From contig CM067065.1 of the NCBI GenBank assembly GCA_033980235.1, forward strand, positions 22,572,837 through 22,636,836: a stretch of DNA of 64,000 nt. Direction: 5' to 3'. This DNA comes from Diadema setosum. Lineage: Eukaryota > Echinodermata > Echinoidea > Diadematoida > Diadematidae. Positions 35,094 to 56,100 of this stretch are shown here, piece after piece. Position 1 is the stretch's first letter; every line of letters begins with the position of its first letter. The position numbers and the translations under genes are program-made. Below the pieces are notes generated by a model. It was not told the DNA's origin. It saw nothing but the letters and a program-made list of their open reading frames with translations, and did not search any database.

Positions 35094-35575
35094 AATTATC
35101 CCAGAAAATGCTTTCTCAACGCAAAGGAGTGTCCAAATCGTAGGGGGCTGCACATTTTATTATCTAACACGCTATATATGAATATTCTTTGAAGATTTCG
35201 CGGTTTCTTGTTGGACGATTAATCAACAATATGCATAAGCCTCAACACAATTTAGAGCATTTTCACAAAGTCCATCAAGTATGGAAGAGGACCAAGCTTT
35301 TACAACAAAAATCTGCACCGTATGTATAAACGCATCCAATGGAGGCTGTCCATTTCAAATTATTTTCTGTTTGCACATACAGTGAATTCATAAAAGGACG
35401 CATCATCATGTATTCCAAATACCCTGTCAGGAAACTTACAATCATGGACAACAGACAGACATGTAGGCAGACATAAACCAAGAAACACAAAAAGGGAGTT
35501 AATAGGATTGTGCTGTGATACCGCTGTGATAGATTTAAAACAAAAAGGCTGAATAATTAAGATAACACTCAGGGC

Positions 35576-35581
35576 TTTAAT
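35576..35581 (-). terminator. Candidate poly(A) signal of gene 2 (ATTAAA)
   Basis: Minus-strand ATTAAA about 22 bases past the stop codon, aligned with the AATAAA of gene 1. Confidence 0.5.
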
Positions 35582-35602
35582 TCGGGATACCTTAGTCCCC
35601 AA

Positions 35603-43462
<7,860 letters not shown>

Positions 43463-43488
43463 CTAGGACTCCCGCTGTTCAATTCATA

Positions 43489-45613
43489 TTGTCTGCTTAA
43501 ATGCATAATGCCAGGATGCCGGTAGTTTATAAGCAAAATGACTTGAAACGCGTTATAAGAATGTCCACAGATTTTAAATAATGTACTGTTTAGTCCAGAT
43601 AGTATTGCAATTAGCTGATAGAGCATCAAACTTTCTCCAGAAATGTATTTTTCGACTCAGATATTAAAGACATTTGGTACAATGAAGATATATATCAAAA
43701 TCATTTATTTCCGTCCTCTTCTAAATGAAGTGGATTATCTTTCACAGGTTATGCGTATGATATCATGCATATATGATTTTGTTTGAGAATGTTGACATAA
43801 AACCTTTGACAGCAATGTGTGATTTCATTGTTCCTGAAAAAAAAAAATGTTTGCCTGAGGCAGAATCAAAGCACAATACCCGAATAGCATAGTGTATTAT
43901 TTGTTCATTAAAAAAAAAAGAAATAAGTGTGATAAATCTAATGTAGTACCGAACAATCTACAACAATTAACTTTTGCTTTTAAAATGGAAGTCACTCCAT
44001 TTTCTAAACTCTTCAAAGTTACCAAAACATGAGGGTCACTCTTGTAATCTAGCTACGTTTTAAGTAAAGTTATAAAAAGATTCACAATAATGCCCGACTG
44101 ATGGAGCAAAATATTCCGTTTTATCAACTCTCCTGAAAAATGAGGTCACTAAAAGTGATCAAATATTTTTCTCTTTCTTTCATCCACTCATATAACATAC
44201 AATATAATGTTTATTTCGAAGTTAAAGGCCCAAAGATAGAGATTATTGAAAGGAGAAACTCGATATATCATATAGTTACTAAATGAGCAGAAAAATTGCT
44301 TCTCTTTTGAGGATTCATGGTCGATTCTTGTGAAGTTCCGCTGAAAATGGAATCATCATTTCTACCATAATTTATAGTAAAATAACTCTTTATCCACTGA
44401 TAACCTTTTGGACGAGATGGAAACATTGGATGATTTTTAAGCGACCTCCCTACCTCCCAAGTATCACTATATCCTTAGACAGTCCGCTGAACTGTTTTGG
44501 CAAATCTTCTCTGTCCTACTTGATCTTGGGTGGCAGGTTGCACATTGATTTGGCTCCTATTTGGCGACTTTGTATGCTGTTATATATTACATCATATTGT
44601 TGTGTATTTTGATAGACATCATGCTTTCGTCTGGTAATGTCAGAACCGCCATTTGGATACGCATATTTCAGAAAATTTGTGCTAAAAGGAACGACGTGCT
44701 TTACTAGGTTGGAGTTCATTTCCGTCCTAACGGTAAAGTCTGATTCGTCATCGTATTATTGTCCGGAAGTATGTGTGTTTGTTTTCATGTCTTATGAGTC
44801 ATTGCAAGAGTTATAGCATCTCTGGTGGAAACTGCGTTGGAATGCTTTTGCGCTTAGATTGTATCTGAAATTGATTAAATCATTATAGATTTGCTCATGT
44901 ACATTCTGTGATAAAGATCATCCAATTAATCCCGGTAATGACAAATACGTAATACGTACACAGGTAATATGTGATTCACCTTCAGAGTAAACAAGAGTGT
45001 AATCAAACTGTATAGTGTTAACAAATGAGAGAACATAATCATTACATATTATTTTATCAGATATTCGTAAAGCTTAAAGGTGTAATATGTGCATGTGCAA
45101 TATCTACTTGTAGAGAGAAAATAAACGGCAGTTCGCATAGAGATTGATTAAATATTTGATAATTAGAATATCAATGTTTTGTGCATTATTTTGAAGTAGT
45201 TTTCAGCTGCTTTATTCCAGAAAATAGTGTTCGTTGATGATGAGGGTAATGTTCTCAACCGAACTAAGAGGCAATGCTTGTTTGTTTGTTTTTCTGAGAT
45301 GAGTGTAAACATTTGTTTTTCGGGAAAACTAGTCTTATTCATTATAACATTATATCATCATAACTTTATCGCCATCGTAGGCTACCCCTATAAGTAAATA
45401 GTAGAAGCTATCTACGTAGGACAACGTCACGCATGCGAAGGACATCAGAGTTTTTCTTGGCAGTGTCCCATAAGTGCTGAGAGGGAAGAATGAGCAGACA
45501 ACCATGTTAAAAATGGCCTACAAATTATCACTTTTGGCTTACTCTTTAAGGGGTTTTCGTAAAATTCCATCACATTTGAGCTATGTTAGGGTGGATAGTT
45601 CCAGTTTAAGTTT
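43489..45613. other. Intron or flank between gene 2 exon A and short Cys exon
   Basis: No exon seen. A minus-strand AATAAA near 45,207-45,212 would serve as poly(A) signal if exon A is terminal. The tract near 45,310-45,335 differs from the left copy by a small replacement that removes the first AATAAA. Confidence 0.45.
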
Positions 45614-45834
45614 TCAATCGATGAGATCTTGACGAACATTTTGACTTCCAAACTCTGTATCGCGAGTGAGTCGGTTCAGCGAAGCAGTGGTGTCTATGCC
45701 TTCCGTAACTTGGACGCCATTCAGGTACCATGCCACATTATCTGAAGCATATACGTCTTCTGCCGAACACACAGCCGTTACCTCTTGGTTAGCCGGGAGA
45801 GGGCTGGGTACATCGAGTGTCACATGGATACCGT
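45614..45834 (-). CDS. Gene 2 (or separate gene) exon 'A': Ig-like strands A-E
   Basis: Near-identical to the gene X A exon at 2,121-2,341, including acceptor, Cys and Trp positions and the in-frame TGA after QDLID. It has no F-strand Cys. On the minus strand a longer open frame runs upstream through the GATA repeat, but the acceptor and phase show that this is intron. Confidence 0.6.
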
Positions 45835-45897
45835 CTGATTGCATCGACAAATCAAGAGAGAGGTCGATAAGAAGAGAAAAGAGAGTGGGGGAACGGG

Positions 45898-45898
<1 letters not shown>

Positions 45899-45934
<36 letters not shown>

Positions 45935-45990
45935 TACAGACAGACAGATAAATAGATAGATAGATAGATAGATAAAGAAATAGAGATATA
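45899..45990. repeat. (GATA/GACA)n microsatellite
   Basis: Counterpart of 2,409-2,515, with fewer interruptions. Confidence 0.95.
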
Positions 45991-46389
45991 GAGAGTGAGT
46001 GATATAAAGAGAGAAAGGATGGAGGTTAAGTAGATGGATTAAAATAATGGAATAGATCTTATCACAATAATTGGCAGTCTGCATGTGAGTAGTGATTATC
46101 TCGAAAAAAAAGGCATATAAGATATATAATTGAATAACACTACATGTAAGGAAATGTCTCCCAAGTAATATATACATGCAACAGAGTCACTTTCGTCTAA
46201 TAATAATCTCATTAATCATAAAAATGAATCCATCACAGGTAATAAATAGTCTAATTCTTGTTTATAACTGTTAAGAATTCCTTACGAATGTTCCTCTATT
46301 TGAAGATGGTATTCCTTGAAGTGAAACAATCATCAGTTTCAATGCAATTATTGCCTGTTCATTTGCGTTTTGCTAAAGAGAAAGCTTAC

Positions 46390-46453
46390 TAATACGTTGT
46401 ATGACGATGAAGAGGATGCCAACATGTAGCAAAAGTCGACTGTCAACCACCAT
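46390..46453 (-). CDS. Gene 2 (or separate gene) signal-peptide exon
   Basis: MVVDSRLLLHVGILFIVIQRI, phase 1, GTAAGC donor, exon 5' edge at 46,487 after a CTCATCAG acceptor. Differs from gene X at one residue (Phe for Cys in the core). Confidence 0.7.
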
Positions 46454-46855
46454 TGTGAATGTCAGGTATCTCTGCACAAGTAGAAATCTGATGAGAAAAA
46501 AAAAGATAAAAAAGTTAATAGATACAAGTTATAATGAAAAAGTATCATATCAAAGGACATTTTTTTTTTTTTTTTTTGCTTTTTGTACTATCGAAACACA
46601 TACAATGTAAAACCAAGCTACAATTACAGGGAACGTTTGGCATCTTCAAATGTAATGTGAAAAGTATATCAAAACATAATATAACACACACTGAGAAGAA
46701 TAAAGACGCTCCCTTGAATCCTATTTAGGAGTGACGATTCTGAAGCAAATCCGTTATTGTTGGATTGGCGACGTTGGCAGACAAGCTGATGTGCAGCAAA
46801 TGATTTATGTCCGAAATGACACGAAACTTCCTTGTACGGCACCATCAATGTTATC

Positions 46856-46863
46856 AATATATA
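46856..46863 (-). promoter_or_regulatory. Candidate TATA box of gene 2
   Basis: Minus-strand TATATATT about 400 bases upstream of the ATG, in DNA otherwise nearly identical to the gene X promoter region, where it reads TATATAAT. Confidence 0.4.
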
Positions 46864-47699
46864 GATGACCAGTCACGATTATTCCGCGCAGTACGTATTC
46901 GGTTTCTTCGACGCGGCATATTTCCTGTTTAGAGTTAGATAGGATAACATGCTCGGCATTAGGTGTAGATTACATGTTCATTATTTTCATCTGGGAGTAC
47001 AATGTATGAACACAAGTTTTCATTTACAAGATCATCTTCTTTTTCATCTTCCTCTTATCTGACTCGTTATTTTCCTTACGCGCATTGATATCAGTGATTG
47101 TTCAAGACCGGATCTTGTAAACTCATGCGATGTGGAGGAAATGCGAAATTACTGGATACATAAATTTTGTATCTTATGTCTGTCCTGATACGTTGTCATA
47201 TAATTCAACTCGTCTTTAGAACATCTGAGGGTCCCATATCGTACAAGCTTTGCTTGTTAGTGGGACCTTCCATTTCCATCCTCATCCTTATAGTTAACAT
47301 GTATTATATGCTTTATGTATATATTAAATACGATACACCTTGTATGATACCTTGTTAAATCACATTCTGATACATTGTGAGTGTTTTGTGTTAAATTAGG
47401 ATTTTTGCGAGATGATTCGTTTCCGTCGTGCCTGTGTGCTTCTGTCTGTGTATGTACGGTGCATAATAGAATTTGATGACATTGTAACTTGTTTTGGGAG
47501 GGGTGGCGTAGAATGTCAGAGAATTTATTTCTATAGCAGTGTCATCAAGGTGTAATAGAAAAAGGATCAAAATTTCTTAAAGCATTTATTTCAGACAGAA
47601 AATCAGAATAGAATTACATGTCTATTTCATAATTATATTCTTTAAATTTCATTGTGTGCAAAATAATGAATTTCCGCACGTCATTTTTGAACTCCCCAC

Positions 47700-47713
47700 C
47701 TCCCCCCCCCCCC

Positions 47714-47753
<40 letters not shown>
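47700..47753. repeat. Poly(C)-poly(A)-(GA)n tract
   Basis: As at 4,195-4,232 but with about 16 GA units. Confidence 0.9.
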
Positions 47754-47754
<1 letters not shown>

Positions 47755-48177
47755 TACAACTGTATATTATCTTTGTGATAAATAAGATATGGCAGCATAA
47801 AATGTATGTGATGAATGTATAATGTACAAATAAATGTTTTAACACATCCATGTATACTGCTTCATCTTCTGTTGACGACAGGGTCATCACGTATTACATG
47901 TCAAATGTCTAATGACAAAACAAAGACAGTGACATGGGAACCGAATTCATGTTTGTTTAAAAACAGTTTTGATCTTTATCGCTGATATTGTTGTCAAACC
48001 CGTTGTTATGTTAGACCATGGATTCTTGTCACGTAGTGTCAGTACGTCAAAGCACATGAAACAGAAATGCGTTGCGTGTTCGATTTTCGCAGGAATATCA
48101 TGTAACATGACGACAAAATAATGCATTGTGAAGACAATTTGTTTCTTAAATCATTGCGTCTGAAGAGGATAAAATGT

Positions 48178-48208
<31 letters not shown>

Positions 48209-48255
48209 CACACACACACAAACACACATACACACACACATATATAGATATATAT
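48178..48255. repeat. (CA)n microsatellite, left flank of 247-bp MITE
   Basis: Continuous CA tract with one CG interruption, then ATATATAGATATATAT before the element. Confidence 0.93.
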
Positions 48256-48502
48256 GAAGAGTTTGTTTGCAAAAACCGATAAGTCCATTTTTGAAGATTT
48301 TGAAGTAAGATCTCTGTCATAAAGTACAAAATAATACCTTTTAAATGATATATTGGTCACTACATATAAAGGTATTTTTTTGAAGTTATGGTCAAAAGAA
48401 GCTAAGATTTTCTTATTATTCTCTTTATTTTTCTTGACCTTTAATCGCAAATATCTCCATTTGGCAAATATGGACTTATCGGTTTTTGCAAACAAACTCT
48501 TC
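48256..48502. mobile_element. 247-bp MITE with matching empty site
   Basis: Perfect terminal inverted repeats of at least 33 bases beginning GAAGAGTTTGTTTGCAAAAA, flanked by ATAT. The left duplicate (about 4,733) lacks it, so insertion followed the segmental duplication. No coding capacity. Confidence 0.93.
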
Positions 48503-48962
48503 ATATGTATACAAGGCACAAAGTGTTGTTACACAGGCCAATAGTGTATATACAGCCCAAGCGTTGAAATCATGGGGGGGGGGGGGGGGTTGGACGGTGA
48601 GCTACTTGAGTATCATTTGACCTGCAGCGCGATTTGTCATTATCATTGTTTGTACAAGCGAATGTGAACGTTTACGGAAAGTGATATCAATTCTTCAGAT
48701 AAAATACATACGATATTGAAACTTTTTTTTTTCAGTATTTAGTAAAAATATCTCACACCATGATATTTTGCAACTTGTGTTTATCTTTGACATTAGAGTA
48801 ATCATTCTATCCGTATAATGATATTTTAAAGTTTATTCATATCACACAATATAAAGACTTTGTAACACAATTGATATTTTCTTAAGTGTGGTACATCATG
48901 ACCTGAAAATTTTGAGTGTTTATGAATTAATTTTCTTGTGAGCTAATTTAGGACATGTTTAA

Positions 48963-49515
48963 AGGTAGGGAATCCCATTTGCACGCCTTAAATGAAGAGT
49001 TGTATAAATACAGTGGTATGTTGAAGAGAGTATCATTTTAGAAACTCCCATAAAGTATTGAAAGTGGAAGGTAACATTTAGTACATTTTTTGACCGTTAG
49101 ATTTTGAATTGAATTGTTTTCGGGGCTCACCATAAATTCCAGTATATTACTAGGCTACCTTTGCAGACCCATGTACTGCATGTGTGTCCATCATGTATAT
49201 TTTGTGAAGAAAGTTCATCAACACTTACAAATATTTCTATATACATTCTTGCGGCCACACACTCTATATGTTATTACATCAGCTCTTGTACTTTTAGATT
49301 TGTGTTTATAGATCACAAATACAGAAGAATGCAACAAAAAGGCTTAAGTGTGGCTGACACACAGAAATACTGAGTAGTTGAGTTTTGTGCATTATTCAAA
49401 TTTTAGATAACTGTTGACTTCCAAATTTCTAAGCCGTGGCCTAAGCAAGTCCCCTGAGGTTCATATTTAATGTTTTGCTGCCTTTTGGGAGGTCTGTAAA
49501 AGGTATCCCCTACCT
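48963..49515. mobile_element. 553-bp AGGTAGGG MITE with TTAA target
   Basis: Starts AGGTAGGGAATCCC and ends GGTATCCCCTACCT, flanked by TTAA (48,959-48,962 and 49,516-49,519). Empty site in the left copy at 5,185-5,188. TTAA duplication suggests a piggyBac-type helper. The open frames inside are short and unrecognised. Confidence 0.9.
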
Positions 49516-50064
49516 TTAAGCCTTCTACTATAAAGAGACCAATTCGTTTTTTTCAAGAAAATCCTTGGCGGAGATTGGATCAAGCATACAGGTCCACACC
49601 TCTGCATAACCAGTCACATACACAATAAAATTCAAGTAAAAGTACAATGTACAAATCAAAATAAAATATGTATTTTGGTAAGGACAACCCACTAAATTTC
49701 CATTTCCAGTTTATCAAAGATAATTTAAATGATAGATTGTATAATCTTCATTCCTCAATGCGTAATACGTGAGTGCATGTAGTAGAAATGATTTCATTAA
49801 ACTTCGTTTTATAACATGAATGGTATAAACGATACATACACTTATGAGGAACACGACTGTGTAATATATAGATTGAATATGCAGTAGGTATGTTTTCACT
49901 CGACTGAAATGGAAATCACTCTTATGACTTCAATTTTCCATATACGTTTCAGCGAATAAATGGATCAACTAATCCTAAATCATCTGGACATTATTTTCCC
50001 CTAAAACAGACGTTAGGAATAACTATTTTCCTGTTATAGAGAGCTGCACCATCTGCTCATGTCC

Positions 50065-50067
<3 letters not shown>

Positions 50068-50108
<41 letters not shown>

Positions 50109-50162
50109 ATCTCTCCCTCTCTCTCTCTCTCTCCCACACACACACACACACACACACACACA
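50068..50162. repeat. (CA)n-(TC)n-(CA)n compound microsatellite
   Basis: Longer version of 5,751-5,825. Confidence 0.95.
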
Positions 50163-51943
50163 TGGTGATATCTCCATCCTCTCTCCTACATTTTGCCTAC
50201 TGCAATTGTTCATAATTCTACTTACAAGTTGGTTCTCTCGATATCTGATTTTCAGTAAATGAGTGACCTGTGAGATCTCACGGCACCTTCATATAAGTAG
50301 GTATTGTGACTGGTGATAATGTACACCAAAAGTCTGCAATCAAATTACTTCATGATACTCATTTATTTTTCGAAGACATTACAGACATGATTCCTTGTAT
50401 TCAGTTCCAACTTAGTATAGTAAAGGTGATGAAAACATTTATGAGTTATCTCGCGATATGAAGATATGTAATACAGAGTAATGTTCAACTCAATTGTTCA
50501 GTCTTGCTCCATTGTGAGACCGTTTGTCAGGTTGCAATAAGATTGCTTCAATCTAATAATAACTTTATTAATCACCAACGTGGATACAGTAGATCATAAT
50601 GCAAGCGAAATTTCCAACGACCTGGCGGTTTTCAGCATCATCCTAAACTCGTAATGAAGATAGTTAATATCCATAGAAATAAAAAAAAAACAAAACATGA
50701 AGATATGCATGACACTTAGGACAATCATTGTAGACAGAATTGACGGTGAATAAAACAGGACACTTGAACTGAAGTCATACCCGAGTTTAGCGGATCCACA
50801 CAATATAAAATCGTTTCAAAAGTGCACGCATATTGAACACCAAGTTTAAAAAAAAACTACGATTTGATAATATATGTTGGTTGCGGGTGATTTCCAACAC
50901 ATATTGTATCATGTTCTCTTGTTACTAAACAGACAAAACTACTTGTTAACGATAAAACAAAAAGTATTTTGGGTTGCATTAAGATTTTTACAAAAGACAC
51001 TGTCAATGGATACGGTTTTTTTTTTCTTCTTTTTTTTAATTTCCCGCTTTAATAATAAACCTTTGGCACGAAAGTGGCAGGCCGTGTGGTGAAATCTCCG
51101 ATCACTCCAATATATCACGCTGGTACAGATGCGGCTGTTTGTACATGATATCCCCTTCGTTATGGCACGCCTGCAAAGAAATCAGACATGGGAAAAATAA
51201 CAACGAAGATAGCAGCTGTCATGAAACAATTCAGAAAGAAACAATACTTTGGATATGCTCAGTATGGTATGGTGTGAGAGTTTACATAATTCGATAAATG
51301 TTATGACGGCGAATATTAAACGGTGTTAATATTTTGTCATTATTTGCTGATGACTAAGTATTATAAAGATAAATCACTTTCTATTCATTTTCCTCTAATG
51401 CTTTTCTGAGAAGATAACTTGATCTTACTACTTTCTATCTTGCTATGAATATTGTTATTTTAACACAAGCTTAAGTGTTATCCCAGAAAAATGCTATCTT
51501 AACGCAACGGAATGTCCAAATCGTAGGGGGCTCCACATTCTATGATCTAATACGCTATATATGAATATTCATTGAAGATTTCGCGGTTTGTTGTTGGACG
51601 ATTAATCAACAATATGCATGAGCCTCAACACATTTTAGAACCTTTCCAAAAAGTCCATCAAGTAAAGAGGACCAAACGTTTACAACAAAAATCTGCATCG
51701 TCTGTATAAACGCATTTAATAAAGGCTCTGTACGTCCATTTTAAATTATTTTCTGTTTACACATACAGTGAATTCATAATTTAAATAATGATCTATAGGA
51801 CGCATCATCATGTATTCCAAATACCCTGTCAGCAAAGCTACAATCATACACAACAGACAGACATACAGACACACATTCACCAAGAAACACAAAAAGTGAG
51901 TTAATGGGATTGTGCCCGGAATAATTAAGATAACGCTAAGGGC

Positions 51944-51949
51944 TTTAAT
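51944..51949 (-). terminator. Candidate poly(A) signal of gene 3 (ATTAAA)
   Basis: Minus-strand ATTAAA about 22 bases past the stop codon, aligned with AATAAA of gene 1. Confidence 0.5.
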
Positions 51950-51970
51950 TTGGAATACCTTAGTCTCCAA

Positions 51971-52107
51971 TCAATACTCTGGCTTTCTCCTCCTCATGAG
52001 GACGGTGGCACAGGTGATGATTGAGAGGATGAAAATAACGACGAGGAGAGCGTACGTGGTCGATGACTTCTGCAGTGCGCCTCGACGAGGACCGGCTGTA
52101 GGACCCG
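51971..52107 (-). CDS. Gene 3 last exon: stalk, membrane helix, 7-residue tail
   Basis: 137 bases, AACAG acceptor intact. GPTAGPRRGALQKSS, TYALLVVIFILSIITCATVL, MRRRKPEY, TGA. Differs from gene 1 in the tail (Glu for Ala). Confidence 0.88.
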
Positions 52108-53068
52108 CTGTTTGCAAAGGATAGGAAAGATGAAGATGATTTCTATCATTCAGCGAGTGTCAAAATGAATGTAACATGTGATGTATGTCCGACTCAGTCG
52201 ATGAGATGTACCAACTGTCAGGTATAGGAATATGTCACACTTGACCGTGAAATGAAAAAAAAAATTGAAATCTTCAAAATGAAAATGTGGATGCAGGCAG
52301 CCTTGCTATAATGATCGTGCCTGGGCATGCTAGAAGATCGCCAAACCACAAAAATAATTTACCCACAAATTATCATAATTGTGATACTATTGTGATAGTG
52401 TTGTGGTTATACTGTTCGCTATACCTATAATAGTGATGGTATTCATGCTATGTGTTTGTAGTTGTTATTATTGTTTTACATCGTCATTGATTAAGAGTTC
52501 TGACTGGTTGAACATGATTTTCGATGGTTTTTTTTTTTATTTTCGATGACTGGAAATAAACTATGATTGAATTGAATTGAATTGAACATGGACTTCATTT
52601 CAGCCTCTGCCTAGCTGCCATTGCAATACCATGATTAGCATACACGCTCTCACCTTTGACCCTTCTTGTCGGACAATGAGTCACGTGGGTGGAGGTGGGG
52701 CCAAGACCGTTAGTACCGGAGCACGTGACATTGATGCACCGGTCCGGACGACTGCGGAGAATGCCTGAGGCACAGCTGGAGTTGGACAGGGTGATGTTGT
52801 CTGCTATGATCTCGTAGGTGTGGAGGTGCGGGTAGGGTTGGTCGGCCAGGGTCACGTGACAATTGATGATGAGAGTAACTTGGTTGCCTTCTCCTCGGAT
52901 CTCATGGGTCTCGATCGTCAGGATGTTATCAGCCGGAGCTCTGGGTTCTGATCCTGATTTCCAGTGAGAACAAAACGCACACTGATCTTATTAGAACTGG
53001 ATGTGAAGCATTCGAGGAATAATCTTTTTGTTAACATACAGAAATGACAACAAAAGTACAACTTTAAA

Positions 53069-53113
<45 letters not shown>

Positions 53114-56100
53114 CATTATTACTATTATTTGTGCGCTTTTCCCACAAGGCCCAAAGCGCTTACAATCAATGCAAAACATGTACGACAGTATGTAAAATAA
53201 TGGATAAATGTTACAGCTACGAACTAGTTGCTACTGAAAAGATGTGTTTTCAAGGCTTTTTTGAACACACTGACTGATGAAGACTGTCTAACGGTAACTG
53301 GTAAATTGTTCCAGTGCTTTGAAGCAGACACAGTAAATGTCCTATCACCGACTAAGGTGCGAGTAACAGAGTATGTGAGACGAAGCGGATCACTAGATGA
53401 CCTCAAATTTCAAAATTTCAAAATTTCAAAATATCCAAATAAAGGACGAAATATCATTTGCTGACTTCTGAAAGATTTTGTTGTGCCAGATCAAGGGCCT
53501 AAACCTACACACAACAGCATACTCACACACTTTTAGAACGAGACATACGAATCTTCGAACAAAAATGAACGGCGTTTAGTGTCTTTATGGCATTGTTATT
53601 TTCTCAGTGTCACAAAACGCACACACGCACACACGCACACACATGCCCAAAATACTGACAACTTGGTGGTATGAAAATGACCGCGAGCCATTGGTGGTCA
53701 CTGACCTGTAGATGACATACCTGAATCTGGCGGGCAGTAAGTATCACTTTTGAAAGTTTCTCCAAAGTTGTTTGAACCCATACAGGAAACCTTCATACAT
53801 GTCGCAGGCGAGGGTTCAAAGGTCGCTGAAGGTGCGTCAGACGATATCACATGATCGTCAGCTGTGATCGTGAATGTGTGGATTGGCGGGAAAGGCTGGT
53901 CGGCTGGATTCACGTGACACGTGATGTTGAGAACCATATCATCTTCCCGCTCGAAAGATTGGTAATCGATCGATATGATATCTGGCGAAGGTCGATCTAA
54001 AAGAAAGTACAGTGGGATAAAGGCTGACTTCCCCCACGTTGTGTAATCTTATTACTAAGAATGGAATCCTCACTGATGAGAGAATGAACGTTAAGTTAAT
54101 GATGGTATTAACACTTTCTGTGCCAGGGACTTTGGACAGTGTGTACAATGCTATGAGATTTTCTGTTCCAATCTGCACTCAAAGCACACAACGGGTTAAC
54201 GGATTTCGACTATTATTAAAAGGAAAGGAGGATGGTCCCAGAAAGAATTTTCAATTAAAGCTTCAAAATTTTTTGAAGGGTAAGAAAGGAAAAAATATGT
54301 CATGAAAAATCCACATTATGAAGATCTCAAATGACATGTGACTTGTACTTTCTTAGGGTTTTCAACATCTTTCTTTTTTTCATTACTGATAAAATAAAAC
54401 AAATGGAAATCAAGTGTAAAATAAAGCTTACCTTGGGGGCAATGTTCTAGCCACGCCGTCGTGGCGCCATGTCCATTCGTTCCTAAACACGTGACGTTGA
54501 TGCATCTGTTGGGACGTGGCGAGAGCAGGGTAGAGGCGGAGGTTGATGATGAAATGTTGACGTTGTCAGCAGCGATTGCGTACGAGTGAAGGGGAGGAGA
54601 CGGCTGAGCGGTGACGTTCACTTGACATTCAATAAACAGGCTCACAACATTGTTCTCGCCTCTGATCTCAGTAGTTTCAATTGACAAAATGCCGGAATTG
54701 GGCTGAGCGCCATCTACGATACCATCGAAATGAACAACAGTTTCATTCATGCATACAACCTGCGTTGCAATTTGAGAATCAGAAAAAAATGAAATACATA
54801 AATAAAATATATCAATGCTATCAGCAAACGATTCAGGCTGAATATAGACGATCTATACACTGCCATAACGTATGAAATGCATGAAATTTTATAATTCTAT
54901 GAAGAGAATTGTATAGAAGTCATTAATCTAACCAGAGAAAATCCATAAAAGAACTTGACATTTGTTTACTCATTATTAAGAGGATGATGTATATTTTATA
55001 GGTCTACATGTTTTGTATTTTGCATTTAATAGTCAAGTGATGAGTTTTTACCTTGAAATTTATTGTTTTATATATATAGAATTCACATGAAAAATAATTT
55101 CACATTGATAGCATTTCGTAACTTTTCATCACAATGAAAGGAAGGAATACGTTTGCTCATGTATTTCCAATCTGCTATTTGGTATTGCTGACAGAGCGTG
55201 GCATCTCCAGTTATGGAAGAAATCAGAGAGGGTATATAGTTAAAACGTGTGCGTGGAAACAGCAGTGACTATCATACAGAATGTCAACGTGTAAGAAATT
55301 ACATGCAATCGATTTTTTTTTCGTTTTATTTCGGACAAAAAGAATCGTTATGAGAGTAATCATTTATTAATCAAAGATAGGTACACACTTCGACTGAAGA
55401 TCTATTGCAACAAAGCATTATGTCTTTATTGTAAGCCATGGAATTATTCGTTTTCACTTTAGATGATCTTATTCAGGTGAAATGATCGGAGACTACAATG
55501 AATGAGATTAATAGATGTATTTAGAAAACGTTGGAATCAGTTATTACCTGAATCGCAAATTCTTGCAGGTTCTTTTCGTAGTCCACACATAGAATAGAAA
55601 AAAAATAAATGAAAATGACGAAATCCAAATAAACAACGGGTGAAGTGACTATAACCTGATAAACAGAGACTTATAAAAAAAGTGTATAAATTACGCGCAT
55701 CCATAATTACCAATGCTTCTCTAAACCATAACTATGTATCGAAAGACTCAATGATGAATCGGCATATGGGTTGCCGTGTGTGTGTTTTTTTTTTAATATG
55801 AAAAGTCTCCAGTTACGTTATTATTATATCAGTATTATTATAACTTAACATTTATAAAACGTAAGAAGAAGAAAGCATGGGTGTTTTTTTTTTTTCATTC
55901 TTTGTCAGTTCACCACTTCCCTTTTTCGCACGTATAGACATGACCCAAGCTAAACACAACAAGTTTGAAAAAAAAACACCTGATGATAAATTACACGTTA
56001 TACTGTAGTTCAGCACGTAAAGGCAATCTATACCTGGTAGAATTCGTATCCGGGCACTTACCCCCTGGGCAACCACCCTCCGGATAACTACCACCCGGAT

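Larger units (their letters stand above)
29700..35602. other. Intergenic region downstream of gene 2, older paralogous copy
   Basis: Aligned with 4.8-8.7 kb and 48.6-51.9 kb but more diverged and carrying extra insertions (30,092-30,649; 31,146-31,336; 31,552-32,054; 34,408-35,093). No exon is supported. Confidence 0.6.
43489..50840. repeat. Segmental duplication, right copy (mate 1-6,515)
   Basis: See the left copy. It begins inside the intron upstream of gene 2's SRCR and covers gene 2's probable 5' exons and the gene 3 to gene 2 intergenic DNA. Relative to the left copy it has gained two MITEs; at its end it has lost 1,064 bases. Confidence 0.93.
46866..51970. other. Intergenic region between gene 2 5' end and gene 3 3' end
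   Basis: Near-identical to 3.36-8.76 kb apart from the MITE insertions, microsatellite lengths and the 1,064-base deletion at 50,840. No exon is supported. Confidence 0.6.

Noticed and set aside
45614..46177. 187-codon open frame fusing a GATA-repeat peptide to the Ig A exon
   Set aside because: The upstream half is the translated (GATA)n microsatellite and intron; a good acceptor and phase match place the true exon start at 45,834.
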